Source of the DNA: an uncultured Bacteroides sp.
Lineage (GTDB): Bacteria; Bacteroidota; Bacteroidia; Bacteroidales; Bacteroidaceae
DNA: 64,000 bases
Assembly (NCBI RefSeq): GCF_900547205.1
Contig: NZ_URFY01000010.1
Span: forward strand, 45,829-109,828
Direction of reading: 5' to 3'
In this document: piece by piece, positions 27,008-36,920 of the stretch
Layout of the letters: each line of letters opens with the position of its first letter
How positions within the stretch are numbered: position 1 is the stretch's first letter
The notes under the pieces: generated by a model
What the model was told of the DNA's origin: nothing
Database searches by the model: none
What the model saw: the letters and a program-made list of their open reading frames with translations, nothing else
Made by a program: the position numbers and the translations under genes

Positions 27008-27552
27008 TCGTCGGTGTCTGAATCCAATTCGTCAAGGTTCAACAGTCCTTCGGGAAGTTCTACAGTGATGACTCGCTGTTGCTGGTCGATTCCTAAGATA
27101 AATTCTTCTTGTGCGGGTACTAATAGTTCTTCTCCATCCTCCTGTAGTACTACGAAAAGGGTGTTCACGGTAGTTGTATCTACATCTGTTACTTCTCCCA
27201 AAGGTCCGTGGTGTACGTCTTCCATTTGGAAACCAATGAAGTAATTCCAAGTCAGTTCACCTTCTTCGGTGTCTTCTACGTGTTTCACGGGGAAGTAAAC
27301 TTCAACGTTGGTAAACATACGGGCACGTTCGGCAGTATCCACTCCTTCAAGTTTCACCAAGGCGGTAGAGTCTGAACGGAAACGGTATTCTTCGATGAAA
27401 AAAGGAACGAATATTCCGTTGAGCAAACATACCAGATAATCACAGTCCACGCGATCGAAGATATCGTCCGTAAAGGTAAACTGCAACTCGCCGTGGATGC
27501 CATGCGGTTTATTGAATAATCCTATCTTATATACTTCTTCTTTCTTTATCAT
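26998..27552 (-). CDS. rimM: 16S rRNA-processing protein RimM
   Basis: Assembly factor for the 30S head that binds ribosomal protein S19. The N-terminal RimM domain begins [18 protein letters not shown] (about 7-24), and the PRC-barrel domain (about 95-175) includes [10 protein letters not shown] and LVPAQEEFI. It has 184 residues with an acidic C-terminal tail. Its start codon overlaps the murA stop by 4 bp (27549-27552), implying translational coupling. The 3' end lies within a repeated hairpin element. Confidence 0.94.
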   Translation of the reverse strand: MIKKEEVYKIGLFNKPHGIHGELQFTFTDDIFDRVDCDYLVCLLNGIFVPFFIEEYRFRSDSTALVKLEGVDTAERARMFTNVEVYFPVKHVEDTEEGELTWNYFIGFQMEDVHHGPLGEVTDVDTTTVNTLFVVLQEDGEELLVPAQEEFILGIDQQQRVITVELPEGLLNLDELDSDTDDTD

Positions 27553-28853
27553 ATTCGGGTGATTCTGGCTCCGAGGGCATTCAGACGTCCTTCAATATTC
27601 TGATAACCACGGTCTATCTGTTCGATGTTACTAATGGTACTGGTTCCTTCCGCACTCATAGCGGCAATCAGCAGAGCGATTCCGGCACGTATATCCGGTG
27701 AAGTGAGACGGGCGCCACGCAGCTTAAAGCCATGGTTATGACCGATGACTACGGCACGGTGAGGATCACAGAGGATAATTTGCGCTCCCATATCTATCAG
27801 CTTATCCACAAAGAACAAGCGACTTTCAAACATTTTCTGATGAATCAGTACACTTCCTTTAGCTTGAGTGGCTACGACAAGCATTACGCTCAACAAGTCA
27901 GGAGTCAATCCCGGCCACGGTGCATCGGCTATGGTCATGATGGAGCCGTCGATAAAAGATTCTATCTCGTACGCTTCTTGAGCGGGTACATAGATATCAT
28001 CTCCCTTTTGCTCTAGCTTGATGCCGAGGCGACGGAAGCTTTCGGGGATAACGCCCAGATTATCGTTGGATACATTCTTGATGGTAATTTCACTTTTTGT
28101 CATGGCTGCCATACCGATGAAACTGCCGACTTCAATCATGTCGGGCAATACGGTGTGTTGCGTACCGTGCAGTTCTTCCACTCCTTCAATCGTAAGCAGA
28201 TTGGAAGCAATACCGCTGATTCGGGCCCCCATGCGATTGAGCATACGACAAAGTTGTTGAAGGTAGGGTTCGCAGGCAGCGTTGTAAATAGTTGTAGTGC
28301 CTTTGGCAAGCACAGCAGCCATCACGATATTGGCGGTACCAGTGACGGAGGCTTCGTCCAGCAGCATATAGTTGCCTTGCAGTCTTTCGGCAGTAATCTC
28401 GTAGATTCCCCGTTCTTCATCGTAGCGGAAGTCCGCTCCCAGATTTTGAATGCCGATGAAGTGTGTATCCAAACGACGTCGACCAATCTTGTCTCCTCCC
28501 GGTTTAGATATCAAAGCTTTACCGAAACGAGCAACCATCGGTCCGATCAGCATGACAGACCCCCGGAGACTGGAACATTTCTTAAGAAACTCATCACTTT
28601 CGAGATAAGCAAGATCGACATTCTCTGCTTTAAAGGTATAAGAATCAATGCTTTCCTTTGCAACCGTCACTCCCATCTCTCGCATGAGTTGAATGAGATT
28701 GTTGACATCTAAAATGTCAGGTATATTGTTCACCGTCACTTCCTCTGCAGTGAGCAACGTGGCACAGATTATCTGCAAAACTTCGTTTTTAGCTCCCTGC
28801 GGATGAATTTCTCCGCTGAGCCGATGTCCTCCTTCAATTACAAATGAAGCCAT
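27549..28853 (-). CDS. murA: UDP-GlcNAc enolpyruvyl transferase MurA with Asp at the fosfomycin site
   Basis: First committed step of peptidoglycan synthesis in the cytoplasm. Conserved Lys22-Asn23 (QGAKNEVL) and the RxLDTHF loop are present. The active-site loop reads PGGD at residues 118-121: position 121 (codon GAC at 28493-28491) aligns with the usual Cys115 of E. coli MurA. Cys-to-Asp enzymes are known to be active and naturally insensitive to fosfomycin. It is 434 residues, the standard length. It lies between the DUF4290 gene and rimM in a tight minus-strand cluster. Confidence 0.95.
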   Translation of the reverse strand: MASFVIEGGHRLSGEIHPQGAKNEVLQIICATLLTAEEVTVNNIPDILDVNNLIQLMREMGVTVAKESIDSYTFKAENVDLAYLESDEFLKKCSSLRGSVMLIGPMVARFGKALISKPGGDKIGRRRLDTHFIGIQNLGADFRYDEERGIYEITAERLQGNYMLLDEASVTGTANIVMAAVLAKGTTTIYNAACEPYLQQLCRMLNRMGARISGIASNLLTIEGVEELHGTQHTVLPDMIEVGSFIGMAAMTKSEITIKNVSNDNLGVIPESFRRLGIKLEQKGDDIYVPAQEAYEIESFIDGSIMTIADAPWPGLTPDLLSVMLVVATQAKGSVLIHQKMFESRLFFVDKLIDMGAQIILCDPHRAVVIGHNHGFKLRGARLTSPDIRAGIALLIAAMSAEGTSTISNIEQIDRGYQNIEGRLNALGARITRI

Positions 28854-28894
28854 TGATTTACTGGTTGATGTTAATGGTTACTGTTTTAAAGCCC

Positions 28895-29530
28895 TTATCT
28901 GTCCTGGTTACTCTGACGGTAATTTCTCCGTTGGCTGTTCTGACGATTATTGGGATAGTTCATTTTCGGACGATAGTTCTGATTGAGACGTTCTGCCATC
29001 AGGCGAAGGATATCATCCGTCAAATCAAGTCTCCCTTCAGACAGTTCATTAAGGTCTGCAGCTATCTTTTTGTCGTCTACGGTATCTTTGTTCCATGCCA
29101 GATAGTCCTTCTTCATGTGATTACAAATCAAAGCAATCAGGTTTCTCTTTTCATTTCCTTCAGGAAATTCGATGGCTTTCTTTATTAGGACTTCCAACGT
29201 ATGACCGTAGTGACGGTAATGCATACGTGCCGTGCAGTAAGGAATGGGCTCCGGACGGGTAATCAGATTGTCCTTGCGGATGATTTCATAAGGATAGTCA
29301 ATATCCAATTCGAAGCCGGACATGATGGCCAGATGATCCCATAGTTTATGCTTGAAATCGGGCACATCACGCAAGTGGGGGAACATATTTCCCATTATAT
29401 TGATGATGGTGTTGGCACATCGTTGTCGTTCTGCACGGTCCGGGATGGACAAGGCATAATCTACCATATTCTGGATACTGCGCCCGTATTCGGGAAGAGG
29501 TAATCTTTTCTGCTGAGTATTATACTGCAT
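28895..29530 (-). CDS. DUF4290 family protein
   Basis: Conserved Bacteroidetes protein of unknown role: 211 residues, soluble, helical. The N-terminal two thirds carry the family-like pattern (LPLPEYGRSIQNMVDYAL, then MFPHLRDVPDFKHKLWDHL). The last 30 residues are Asn/Arg/Gln-rich and disordered (NYPNNRQNSQRRNYRQSNQ). That tail suggests RNA or ribosome contact, but this is inference. It is 41 bp upstream of murA and is normally found next to murA and rimM in this phylum. Confidence 0.8.
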   Translation of the reverse strand: MQYNTQQKRLPLPEYGRSIQNMVDYALSIPDRAERQRCANTIINIMGNMFPHLRDVPDFKHKLWDHLAIMSGFELDIDYPYEIIRKDNLITRPEPIPYCTARMHYRHYGHTLEVLIKKAIEFPEGNEKRNLIALICNHMKKDYLAWNKDTVDDKKIAADLNELSEGRLDLTDDILRLMAERLNQNYRPKMNYPNNRQNSQRRNYRQSNQDR

Positions 29531-29606
29531 TTATTTAGAAATTACGAATTATAAATTATGAGTTGCCTGATAAGTAGAGAGTGACTAATCATCAGACCGT
29601 TAATCA

Positions 29607-30296
29607 CTATAAGAGCTTCTTCGGTGTGGAAGCCACAAATTCTTTCAGGTAAAAAGGCTCAAAGTAAGCTACGTCTTTATAGTCTTCGGTAGCTACGGCT
29701 TTCTCTGCCAGCGGTAACATCATCTTAGCCAACGGATGGATATCATCGATAAAATGCGCATTCGGGTGCGTGATTTTCTCACGGCATTTAGCGGCTCCGT
29801 TTCCGAAGAAATAAACGGGATGCTCGTTCAGATATTCCAGATAGGAATTTTCGTCTACGATGTCTGCGCCAACGGCACGCTTCACGTTTAGTCCACGGTC
29901 GTAGATGGCAGCGTAAACTTCCATCCGGCGCGCATCAATCATCGGGCAGAGTAGAGCATCTTCGGGTATTTCGTGATACAGCAACACGGGAACGCTCAAT
30001 ACTTCAAGCGTGGGAAGTCCAATCAAGGGGACGTTACGACCATAACAGACACCTTTCGCCATCGACACACCAATGCGAAGTCCTGTGTAAGAACCGGGAC
30101 CGCAACTCACTACAACTGCGTCCAAAGGAATGGCATGACTATCAATAAACGACAATGCTTCATCTACAAAAACTCCCAATAACACAGCGTGTGAAGGGCC
30201 TTTCAAGTCTTCTTTCACAAAAATCGTTTGTCCGTCTTGGCTGACCGCTACCGAGCAAACGGAGGTAGAGGTTTCGACATTTAGTATACACGACAT
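29607..30296 (-). CDS. tsaB: tRNA threonylcarbamoyladenosine biosynthesis protein TsaB
   Basis: ASKHA-fold partner of TsaD in forming t6A37 on tRNAs that read ANN codons. The start MSCILNVETSTSVCSVAV is typical (ETS motif), followed by SCGPGSYTGLRIGVSMAKG (about 69-87), the strongest family signature. It has 229 residues. The reading frame is open to 30323, but a TAATTTTG promoter box at 30328-30321 overlaps that extension, so the ATG at 30296 is preferred. It heads the minus-strand cluster. Confidence 0.93.
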   Translation of the reverse strand: MSCILNVETSTSVCSVAVSQDGQTIFVKEDLKGPSHAVLLGVFVDEALSFIDSHAIPLDAVVVSCGPGSYTGLRIGVSMAKGVCYGRNVPLIGLPTLEVLSVPVLLYHEIPEDALLCPMIDARRMEVYAAIYDRGLNVKRAVGADIVDENSYLEYLNEHPVYFFGNGAAKCREKITHPNAHFIDDIHPLAKMMLPLAEKAVATEDYKDVAYFEPFYLKEFVASTPKKLL

Positions 30297-30579
30297 AAAA
30301 ATCAGCTTATTAAATTGTCGCAAAATTACATGATTTACTCCAAACTACCTAATATTTGCGTAGATATTCTCTGAAGGGGTGTTAACGCGCTTATAATCTT
30401 CATTACTGTTTCATATTTAGCCCGAAAAGAACGGATTTTAAAAACGGAATATTGTCTTACCGCAAGAGTAAGATCGGACAACAGTTTCAACTCAAAACAT
30501 ATCTGCTAAAGATTCATATGTTTTTCGACATAAAAATAAAACATTTTACTGAAAATTATCTATTCTTTATCATTTTGCT

Positions 30580-30587
30580 TATCTTTG
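30580..30587 (+). promoter_or_regulatory. Fimbrial operon promoter
   Basis: TATCTTTG matches the -7 consensus about 98 bp before the first fimbrial gene. The 388-bp intergenic region (30297-30684) otherwise holds the tsaB promoter and A/T-rich DNA with a short TTGTC...GACAA inverted repeat near 30455-30480. I see no long inverted repeats that would mark an invertible promoter. Confidence 0.5.
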
Positions 30588-30684
30588 TATTTAATAATAT
30601 TGTAATCAAACAAGGAGACGGATTAAATTAAGTTTCTCATTTTATAGAAAAATATTGGAGATTAGGGGTTAAATTACTGGAATA

Positions 30685-31287
30685 ATGAAAATAAAACGAA
30701 TAATGAGACGAATCATTCTACTTTGGACTTTTACCATTTTTGGTATTACAAATTGTGTCATGGCACAAGACGTAGCAGTAAAGACCAACTTATTGTCCGA
30801 CGCATTCATGAACATTAATCTAGGTATGGAAGTTGGACTTGCTCCCAAATGGACGCTGGATCTCACGGGCGAGTTCAATGGGTGGACTCTATCCCACAAC
30901 CGGCGTTGGAAACATTGGGCTGTTCAGCCCGAAGCACGCCATTGGTTTTGCGATCGCTTTGCCGGGCATTTTCTCGGTATCCATGTCCACGGCGGACAGT
31001 ACAATATCGGTGGATTTGATGGAAAGATTAATTTTCTGGGGACAGATGCCCGGAAGCTCAAGGATACCCGCTATCAGGGCTGGTTTGCTGGGGCAGGAGT
31101 TGCCTACGGCTATGCTTGGATACTAAGTCGGCATTGGAACTTAGAGGCCGAAATAGGACTCGGCTATGCTTATACCCGTTATGACCGCTTTCGTTGTGCC
31201 GGATGCGGAAAAAAGATTGAAGAAAACAAGCCGCACCATTATGTAGGTCCTACGAAAGCGGCCATCAATTTGGTTTACCTGTTTTAA
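30685..31287 (+). CDS. DUF3575 family outer-membrane-type protein of fimbrial operon
   Basis: A 200-residue exported protein with a signal peptide ending near CVMAQ (residue 28). The mature part alternates hydrophobic and polar residues and is aromatic-rich, as in small outer-membrane beta barrels. It carries the DUF3575-like opening VAVKTNLLSDAFMNINLGMEVGL and a CAGCGKK pair of cysteines near 172-175. Members of this family sit at the head of Bacteroidales fimbrial operons, as here. A role in fimbrial export or assembly is inferred from context. An alternative start is Met7. Confidence 0.75.
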   Translation: MKIKRIMRRIILLWTFTIFGITNCVMAQDVAVKTNLLSDAFMNINLGMEVGLAPKWTLDLTGEFNGWTLSHNRRWKHWAVQPEARHWFCDRFAGHFLGIHVHGGQYNIGGFDGKINFLGTDARKLKDTRYQGWFAGAGVAYGYAWILSRHWNLEAEIGLGYAYTRYDRFRCAGCGKKIEENKPHHYVGPTKAAINLVYLF

Positions 31288-31299
31288 AGCGAAAGAAAG

Positions 31300-32709
31300 A
31301 TGAAACGAATATTGCTTATGGCAGCCCTTATGGGCATATTTACTACAGTAAATGCGCAGGAAGTTGTGGACGGCATTTCCGTCACTGGTCTCAAGATGGA
31401 ACGTAACGGCCAATATTTGTCCATAGATATGACACTGAATCTGTCAAGTCTTGATGTGGATGGTAACCGTGCCGTATTGTTTACTCCCCGTTTAGTAAAT
31501 GGACAAGATTCACTGGATTTACCGTCTGTGGGTATCTACGGACGCAGGCGTTATTTCTACTATGTGCGTAATGGCAAAAGTATGCTTTCGGGCAAAAACG
31601 AATCGAGTTACAAGGCATCGCAAAAACCCGACAGTATCCTATATAATGAGGTCTTATCTTACAAAGATTGGATGAACGGATCCTCCTTGTTAATCCACCG
31701 CAGCGACTGGGGTTGCTGCAACACACTCCTAGCCGAACAAGATGGGCCATTAGGATGCCATTCCGAGGCATTTTTTCCTGAATTGGTATATGTACGCCCG
31801 CAAGGCGAAACGGTGAAAAGCCGTTCTCTCGAAGGTTCGGCATATATCGACTTTCCTGTTAATAAAACGGTAATTTATCCGGATTATCGCCACAATCTAA
31901 CAGAACTTGGCAAGATACAGGGAACCATTGATTCTGTACGCAACGATAGAGATGTGACTATTACTTCGGTATGGCTTAAAGGTTACGCATCGCCTGAAAG
32001 CCCCTATTCTCATAACAAGAATCTGGCCATCGGACGTACGGATGCGATGAAAAGATATATCCAACAACTTTATCAGTTCGAAGAAGGCGTGATTACGACG
32101 GAATACGAGCCAGAGGACTGGGATGGACTGCGTCGTTATGTGGAGCAATCTAACATCGACCACCGTGAGGAAATCCTCGTCTTGATTGACAGTGACCTTG
32201 ATCCGGATGTTAAGGAGGCGAAAATAAAGAGAACATATCCGGATGAATATCAGTTCTTGCTACAGAATTGCTATCCTTCACTACGTCACACGGATTACCG
32301 CATATCCTACAACATTCGCAGATATAGCAATATTGAAGATATCAAGCGAATTTTGCTAACACAGCCACAGAAATTGAGCTTGAACGAGCTCTATCTCGTA
32401 GCACAAGAATATGAACCCGGAACAGAAGAGTTTACTGATATCTTTGAAACGGCTGTACGCATGTATCTGGATGATGAAACAGCAAATCTTAATGCTGCAA
32501 ACGCCGCCATGAGGCGGGGTGACAACGCCCGTGCCGAACGTTACCTCGATAAAGCGGGTAACTCTCCCGAAGCCATTTATGCTCACGGCGCACTGGCTAT
32601 CCGCAAGAAGGACTATGACACGGCACGCCGTTACCTGAAAGAAGCAGAGGCACGCGGATTGAAACAAGCAACCCTTACTCTGGGACAACTTGCGCAAGGA
32701 AGACAATGA
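31300..32709 (+). CDS. DUF3868 protein with OmpA-like and TPR-like regions
   Basis: Exported 469-residue protein (signal peptide to about residue 19, NAQ). Residues 20-130 form a beta-rich DUF3868-like domain. Residues 185-300 resemble an OmpA-type peptidoglycan-associated fold (AYIDFPVNKTVIYPDYRHN, then ITSVWLKGYASPESPYSHNKNLAIGRTDAMKRYI). The C-terminal 100 residues are tetratricopeptide-like (MRRGDNARAERYLDKAG). It is 12 bp after the DUF3575 gene and precedes the major fimbrillin. Its probable role is anchoring or assembling fimbriae at the outer membrane, inferred from context. Confidence 0.78.
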   Translation: MKRILLMAALMGIFTTVNAQEVVDGISVTGLKMERNGQYLSIDMTLNLSSLDVDGNRAVLFTPRLVNGQDSLDLPSVGIYGRRRYFYYVRNGKSMLSGKNESSYKASQKPDSILYNEVLSYKDWMNGSSLLIHRSDWGCCNTLLAEQDGPLGCHSEAFFPELVYVRPQGETVKSRSLEGSAYIDFPVNKTVIYPDYRHNLTELGKIQGTIDSVRNDRDVTITSVWLKGYASPESPYSHNKNLAIGRTDAMKRYIQQLYQFEEGVITTEYEPEDWDGLRRYVEQSNIDHREEILVLIDSDLDPDVKEAKIKRTYPDEYQFLLQNCYPSLRHTDYRISYNIRRYSNIEDIKRILLTQPQKLSLNELYLVAQEYEPGTEEFTDIFETAVRMYLDDETANLNAANAAMRRGDNARAERYLDKAGNSPEAIYAHGALAIRKKDYDTARRYLKEAEARGLKQATLTLGQLAQGRQ

Positions 32710-32745
32710 GAATAGACAAAACACTATATAAATACTTTAATATTC

Positions 32746-34491
32746 ATGAAAACATTTATGAAAATCAACAAATTATTTTTAGGATTATTCGCATATGCCG
32801 CATTGAGTGCATGTTCAAACGATGAGTCAGGGATCATTCCGAATGATGTCCCGAAAGTTTTCACAGGAAACGAGGCTTACATCCGTGTACGCCTTACCGA
32901 TGCAGTAACCTCTACAAGAGCAACGTCAAAGGACAATGATTTTGAATACGGCACTGCCGAGCAGGAGGTCGAGAACGCTCATTTCTATTTTTATGATGAG
33001 AATGGTGTGTTTGTAGCCCAGGGCAACGCATGGAACGATGGCAATTCCGAAACAGGAAATCCGGCTGGAAATATCGAGTTTAAAAGTAATACCGTTGTGG
33101 TATTGAAAGGATTAAGCAATAAAATGTATCCGAAATACATGGTGACGGTGCTCAACAAGCCAAATACTTTCATCCATGGAAACACGCTTGATGAAATGGA
33201 AGTTGCACTGGCGGATAATGCGGCAGAAGGTATTTACTATCCCAAGAATGATGTTAATTACTTTGCCATGAGTACAACTAGTTTCGCAGAGCAGGGGTTG
33301 ATGAAATCTTTCGTGACGGAAGTCGAGGAAGCTAATTTCTCCCTTGAACCTATTTCCGGAGCAGGTATTTATCCGGTAACAATCTATGTGGAGCGTCTGG
33401 CCGCAAAAGTATCTCTGGGAGTAGCCCAAAAACTTGAAGAGAGTAAGATTGACGGACGATATTTGATAAAGGCAACCGTAGCAGGCGAACCTAATGCTGG
33501 CGGGGGAAATAATATCGCTGCTGAAGACCTCTATGTGGAACTACTCGGCTGGAAACTAAATGCCACAGCAAAGAAATCCTATATCGTCAAAAACATAGAT
33601 GAAAGTTGGACCCATGCTAGCCTCGGATTTACATGGAATATGCCGATTTACTTCCGCAGTTATTGGGGAAAATCATTCAATTACGGTAAACCCGGTTATC
33701 CAGAAAATGCTGCCGGTGCAGCCACTTCCGAATATTTGAATTATGTCAATCTAAAAAGTAATTGTGTAGAAATGGGGAAAGCTGCTTATTGCGCGGAGAA
33801 TACCAATACAAGTGAGATTCTTTCAGCCACCAGGAATTTCCCATCGGCTGTCACAAGCATCCTGCTGAAAGCCAAGATTTGCGATAAGGTAGGCAATGCA
33901 CTTAATCTAGTACGCTTTAACGGTGTACTTTTTAACCAAGACTCTTTCCTTCAATATATGCTCAATATCCTTAGTGCAAGAGGTGAATTGAATGTGTGGT
34001 ATGAAGATGGAGTTAATGAAAACGGTAACAAAAAATACACCCAAATAGGCAAGGAATTTGTAAATTTGGTAAATGTGAGTGATGGAGTAGTAAAAGTTGA
34101 ATTTACGAATAACAACAATATTCCATTGTATTCTAAAGTGAATGATACGACATTTAATCCAATAACCAATTTTTCTGACCTGAATGTAAATTTAGCAGAA
34201 GTCTCAGAAGGTGCTATTGGATATACCGGAGGTTTGATGTACTATAATATCCCCATTGAGCATCTCAATGAAGCAGATATAATCGAGAGTAAGATACCTG
34301 AAGCAAAATATGGTGTTGTACGTAACCATCGTTATATAGTTACAATCAACAAACTGGAAAACATCGGTAAGGGTATCTTCGATGAAGAGGAAGTGATTGT
34401 TCCCAGCGATGAAGACGATGAGACTTATTTTGTAAGTGCAAATATCAACATCCTTTCTTGGAAAATAGTTAGCCAAGACGTTGACCTTTAA
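32746..34491 (+). CDS. Mfa1-type major fimbrillin
   Basis: Predicted main structural subunit of a Bacteroidales type V pilus. The 581-residue lipoprotein precursor has lipobox LSAC with Cys23. A putative processing site follows after about Arg58 (TDAVTSTRA), where a trypsin-like protease in related systems frees the mature subunit for donor-strand assembly. The mature part has the two beta-sandwich domains typical of Mfa1, including HFYFYDENGVFVAQG and the C-terminal ANINILSWKIVSQDVDL strand. It is followed by a structured 226-bp gap and the Mfa2 anchor gene. Confidence 0.88.
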   Translation: MKTFMKINKLFLGLFAYAALSACSNDESGIIPNDVPKVFTGNEAYIRVRLTDAVTSTRATSKDNDFEYGTAEQEVENAHFYFYDENGVFVAQGNAWNDGNSETGNPAGNIEFKSNTVVVLKGLSNKMYPKYMVTVLNKPNTFIHGNTLDEMEVALADNAAEGIYYPKNDVNYFAMSTTSFAEQGLMKSFVTEVEEANFSLEPISGAGIYPVTIYVERLAAKVSLGVAQKLEESKIDGRYLIKATVAGEPNAGGGNNIAAEDLYVELLGWKLNATAKKSYIVKNIDESWTHASLGFTWNMPIYFRSYWGKSFNYGKPGYPENAAGAATSEYLNYVNLKSNCVEMGKAAYCAENTNTSEILSATRNFPSAVTSILLKAKICDKVGNALNLVRFNGVLFNQDSFLQYMLNILSARGELNVWYEDGVNENGNKKYTQIGKEFVNLVNVSDGVVKVEFTNNNNIPLYSKVNDTTFNPITNFSDLNVNLAEVSEGAIGYTGGLMYYNIPIEHLNEADIIESKIPEAKYGVVRNHRYIVTINKLENIGKGIFDEEEVIVPSDEDDETYFVSANINILSWKIVSQDVDL

Positions 34492-34524
34492 TCCCCTTTT
34501 CAAAACAAGAACCATCATTCAGCC

Positions 34525-34567
34525 ATCCCGGAGAGGATACGGGCCATAAGGTCCACACTCTCGGGAT
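34525..34567 (+). promoter_or_regulatory. Hairpin between major fimbrillin and anchor genes
   Basis: ATCCCGGAGAG (34525-34535) pairs with CTCTCGGGAT (34558-34567) with one bulged G. The 226-bp gap (34492-34717) holds no gene. No T run follows, so the hairpin more likely limits read-through or protects the upstream message from decay, giving excess major subunit over anchor. Confidence 0.5.
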
Positions 34568-34717
34568 ATAACAAAGAAAACACGCTTCCGCTCCGGCGCA
34601 AAGAGAGAACGGACATGGAAAAGGACATTTCTGCCATTTCCCACCAGTTATTGAAAATCCCCTGTGGAGAATTTCCGCAGTACATATATTATAGTGAGTA
34701 TAAAATGATAAACTAAA

Positions 34718-35749
34718 ATGGATATACGGTCTTATGCAAGAAGATGTAGAAAACTTATGACGATTGTCATTCACAGTTTGGCGTTACATGCCTGTGAGAG
34801 GGTGATCTACGATAATGAAGGCGATTGCTCAGTGAACTATCGGGTAAAGTTCCTCTACGACTACAACATGAAGTATGCCGATGCTTTCGCCCACGAAGTA
34901 AACACGGTAACGCTCTACCTGATTGATGGCAACGGTAATGTGGTATGGCAGCGTACCGAACAAGGAGAGGCGCTGGCACAAGAGGGGTATACCATGACTG
35001 TGGATGTGGAACCGGGACAGTATAACTTGCTAGCATGGTGTGGCACCACTGATAAAGGTTCGTTCTCGATACCCGAAACAACCGTAGGAACGGAACTGAC
35101 CTGCACACTCAACCGGCAACACAATGCCGACGGAGCGGCATTCGTCGCTGAAGATCTCGACCGACTGTATCACGGCTGGGTATCGGAACAGACGTTCGGC
35201 GATACCGAAGGTACTTATACCTACACTGTACCATTAGTGAAGAACACTAATAACGTGCGGGTGGTCTTGCAGCACCTTTCGGGTGAAGCCATCGATAAAG
35301 ACAAGTTCATCTTTACCATTACCGATGAAAACGGTTGTATGCATTGGGACAATTCTCTATTGCAGGATGAGCCAATGACATATTACGCATGGCATGTCGA
35401 GGCCGGACAAGCAGGGATAGAAACGTATGGAGAAGAAGTATTTGTTCCAGCACGTGTCACCTTTAGTGCGGCAATTGCTGAGCTGACTGTGCCGCGGCTC
35501 GTAAAAAGCCAGAACACACGGCTGACGGTGACGAACAGAGAAAGTGGAAAGGTCGTCTTTTCCATCCCTCTAATCGACTATGCTTTGCTTGTGAAAGGTT
35601 TCTATAACCGAGATATGGGCGATCAGGAATATTTGGATCGCCAGGATGAGCATGATATGGTATTCTTCCTCGATGTGGGAGACCGTTGGCTCGATACTCA
35701 TATCTATATTAATTCATGGAAAGTGGTGTTGCAAAACGCTGGATTATGA
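34718..35749 (+). CDS. FimB/Mfa2-family fimbrial anchor lipoprotein
   Basis: Predicted outer-membrane anchor and length regulator of the fimbria. The signal sequence ends in LHAC, giving lipidated Cys26. The mature 317 residues begin with the short FimB/Mfa2-like beta domain (VNYRVKFLYDYNMKYADAFAHEV, VTLYLIDGNGNVVW, QYNLLAWCG). The C-terminal domain ends in YINSWKVVLQNAGL. Compared with the major subunit it lacks an Arg processing site near the N-terminus, as expected for a subunit that stays membrane-bound. It is followed 19 bp later by a minor subunit gene. Confidence 0.87.
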   Translation: MDIRSYARRCRKLMTIVIHSLALHACERVIYDNEGDCSVNYRVKFLYDYNMKYADAFAHEVNTVTLYLIDGNGNVVWQRTEQGEALAQEGYTMTVDVEPGQYNLLAWCGTTDKGSFSIPETTVGTELTCTLNRQHNADGAAFVAEDLDRLYHGWVSEQTFGDTEGTYTYTVPLVKNTNNVRVVLQHLSGEAIDKDKFIFTITDENGCMHWDNSLLQDEPMTYYAWHVEAGQAGIETYGEEVFVPARVTFSAAIAELTVPRLVKSQNTRLTVTNRESGKVVFSIPLIDYALLVKGFYNRDMGDQEYLDRQDEHDMVFFLDVGDRWLDTHIYINSWKVVLQNAGL

Positions 35750-35768
35750 CACGAAAGGAAGGCGCATT

Positions 35769-36920
35769 ATGATTAGAATAACATTACGTTTTTTTGTTAC
35801 GTGGGGTTTATTGCCCGTTTTTCTATGGATTTTCGCATCGTGTAGCCGCGATACTAAGGTTACAAATGTGACCGACGGAGAGATGACACTTAACGTCGGT
35901 TTCAAGATGCCTGTAAGGAGTTCGTCCACTAATGGTTATGAGGAAGGGGAAGCTTATGAAAGCTATATCGATATAGAGAATGGTAACTACAGAATTTATT
36001 TTTTCGATGCCGCCAACAAACTAATAGCCCGTTTTGAGCCGGACGGATTTATTGTAACCGAAGGAAGTAATTACAGAAACTATAATGTGCTTGGTAAGGC
36101 ACCTGATGCACTTATCGGGTATAGTACATTGAAGATGGTCGTACTTGCCAATTGGCCAATATACAATGATACAAATATAAAAACAGGAGAAACCACCATT
36201 GACGATATTTGCAACGCCAATTGGGCACGGTTCAATGCTTCAACAAGCCTCAGCCTGGAACCGGGAAAAAAATTCCTTATCCCATTCTATGGAGTTCGCG
36301 AATATAATGGCATTACGCTTAAGGCGGGACAGGCTACAATTCTTCCAAAACCGGTTACCTTGCTTCGTGCCGTGGCAAAAGTAGAAGTGATACTCAACAC
36401 GACCGATGATGACTCCGGCAATTCTTTGAGTGATGATTCATTTGCCGACGTATCTGTGTGCCATTACAATGCACATGGTTATTGTGCCCCATCCGAGGTA
36501 TACTCGCAGAATGATTATGGACAGGGTAACGACTGGGATAACGATTATCTGCCCACCCTACACCTAATTAATGGAGAAAACGATACTGATGCAACAAGCC
36601 GCAAACTTTCTTTCCACTGTCTGAATCGGCGAACAGATACCGAAAATGAAAAATGGATTGTTTACCTGCCCGAATATAACAATGAGGGAAACGACTATTC
36701 TTATATTGAGATAAGGCTTGATTCTCAAGCTAGTGAAAGTGAATCTTACAAGGTATATTTTGCAAAATACGAAAACGGTAAGCCTAATATAGAGAATCGT
36801 TTCAATATCGCACGCAATAACCTCTATCGTTTTACAATCACTGTGCGCAACGGTAGAATTATTGTAAACGTGAAACAATGGGATAATGCTTTTGACAACG
36901 AATATAATTTTGACGAATGA
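35769..36920 (+). CDS. Fimbrial minor (accessory) subunit lipoprotein
   Basis: A 383-residue lipoprotein precursor with the lipobox FASC (Cys25) and a fimbrillin-like beta-sandwich layout: GNYRIYFFDAANKLIARF early in the mature part and NIARNNLYRFTITVRNG near the C-terminus, as in Mfa-type accessory subunits. It starts 19 bp after the anchor gene; the frame is open back to 35646 but that would overlap the anchor gene. It overlaps the next gene by 4 bp (ATGA). By position it is most like the accessory tip components that follow Mfa2 in related operons. Confidence 0.78.
   Translation: MIRITLRFFVTWGLLPVFLWIFASCSRDTKVTNVTDGEMTLNVGFKMPVRSSSTNGYEEGEAYESYIDIENGNYRIYFFDAANKLIARFEPDGFIVTEGSNYRNYNVLGKAPDALIGYSTLKMVVLANWPIYNDTNIKTGETTIDDICNANWARFNASTSLSLEPGKKFLIPFYGVREYNGITLKAGQATILPKPVTLLRAVAKVEVILNTTDDDSGNSLSDDSFADVSVCHYNAHGYCAPSEVYSQNDYGQGNDWDNDYLPTLHLINGENDTDATSRKLSFHCLNRRTDTENEKWIVYLPEYNNEGNDYSYIEIRLDSQASESESYKVYFAKYENGKPNIENRFNIARNNLYRFTITVRNGRIIVNVKQWDNAFDNEYNFDE

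Noticed and set aside
30297..30684. Invertible (phase-variable) promoter ahead of the fimbrial operon
   Set aside because: Searched by eye for long inverted repeats flanking the promoter; only a 5-bp pair was seen and no recombinase gene is nearby.
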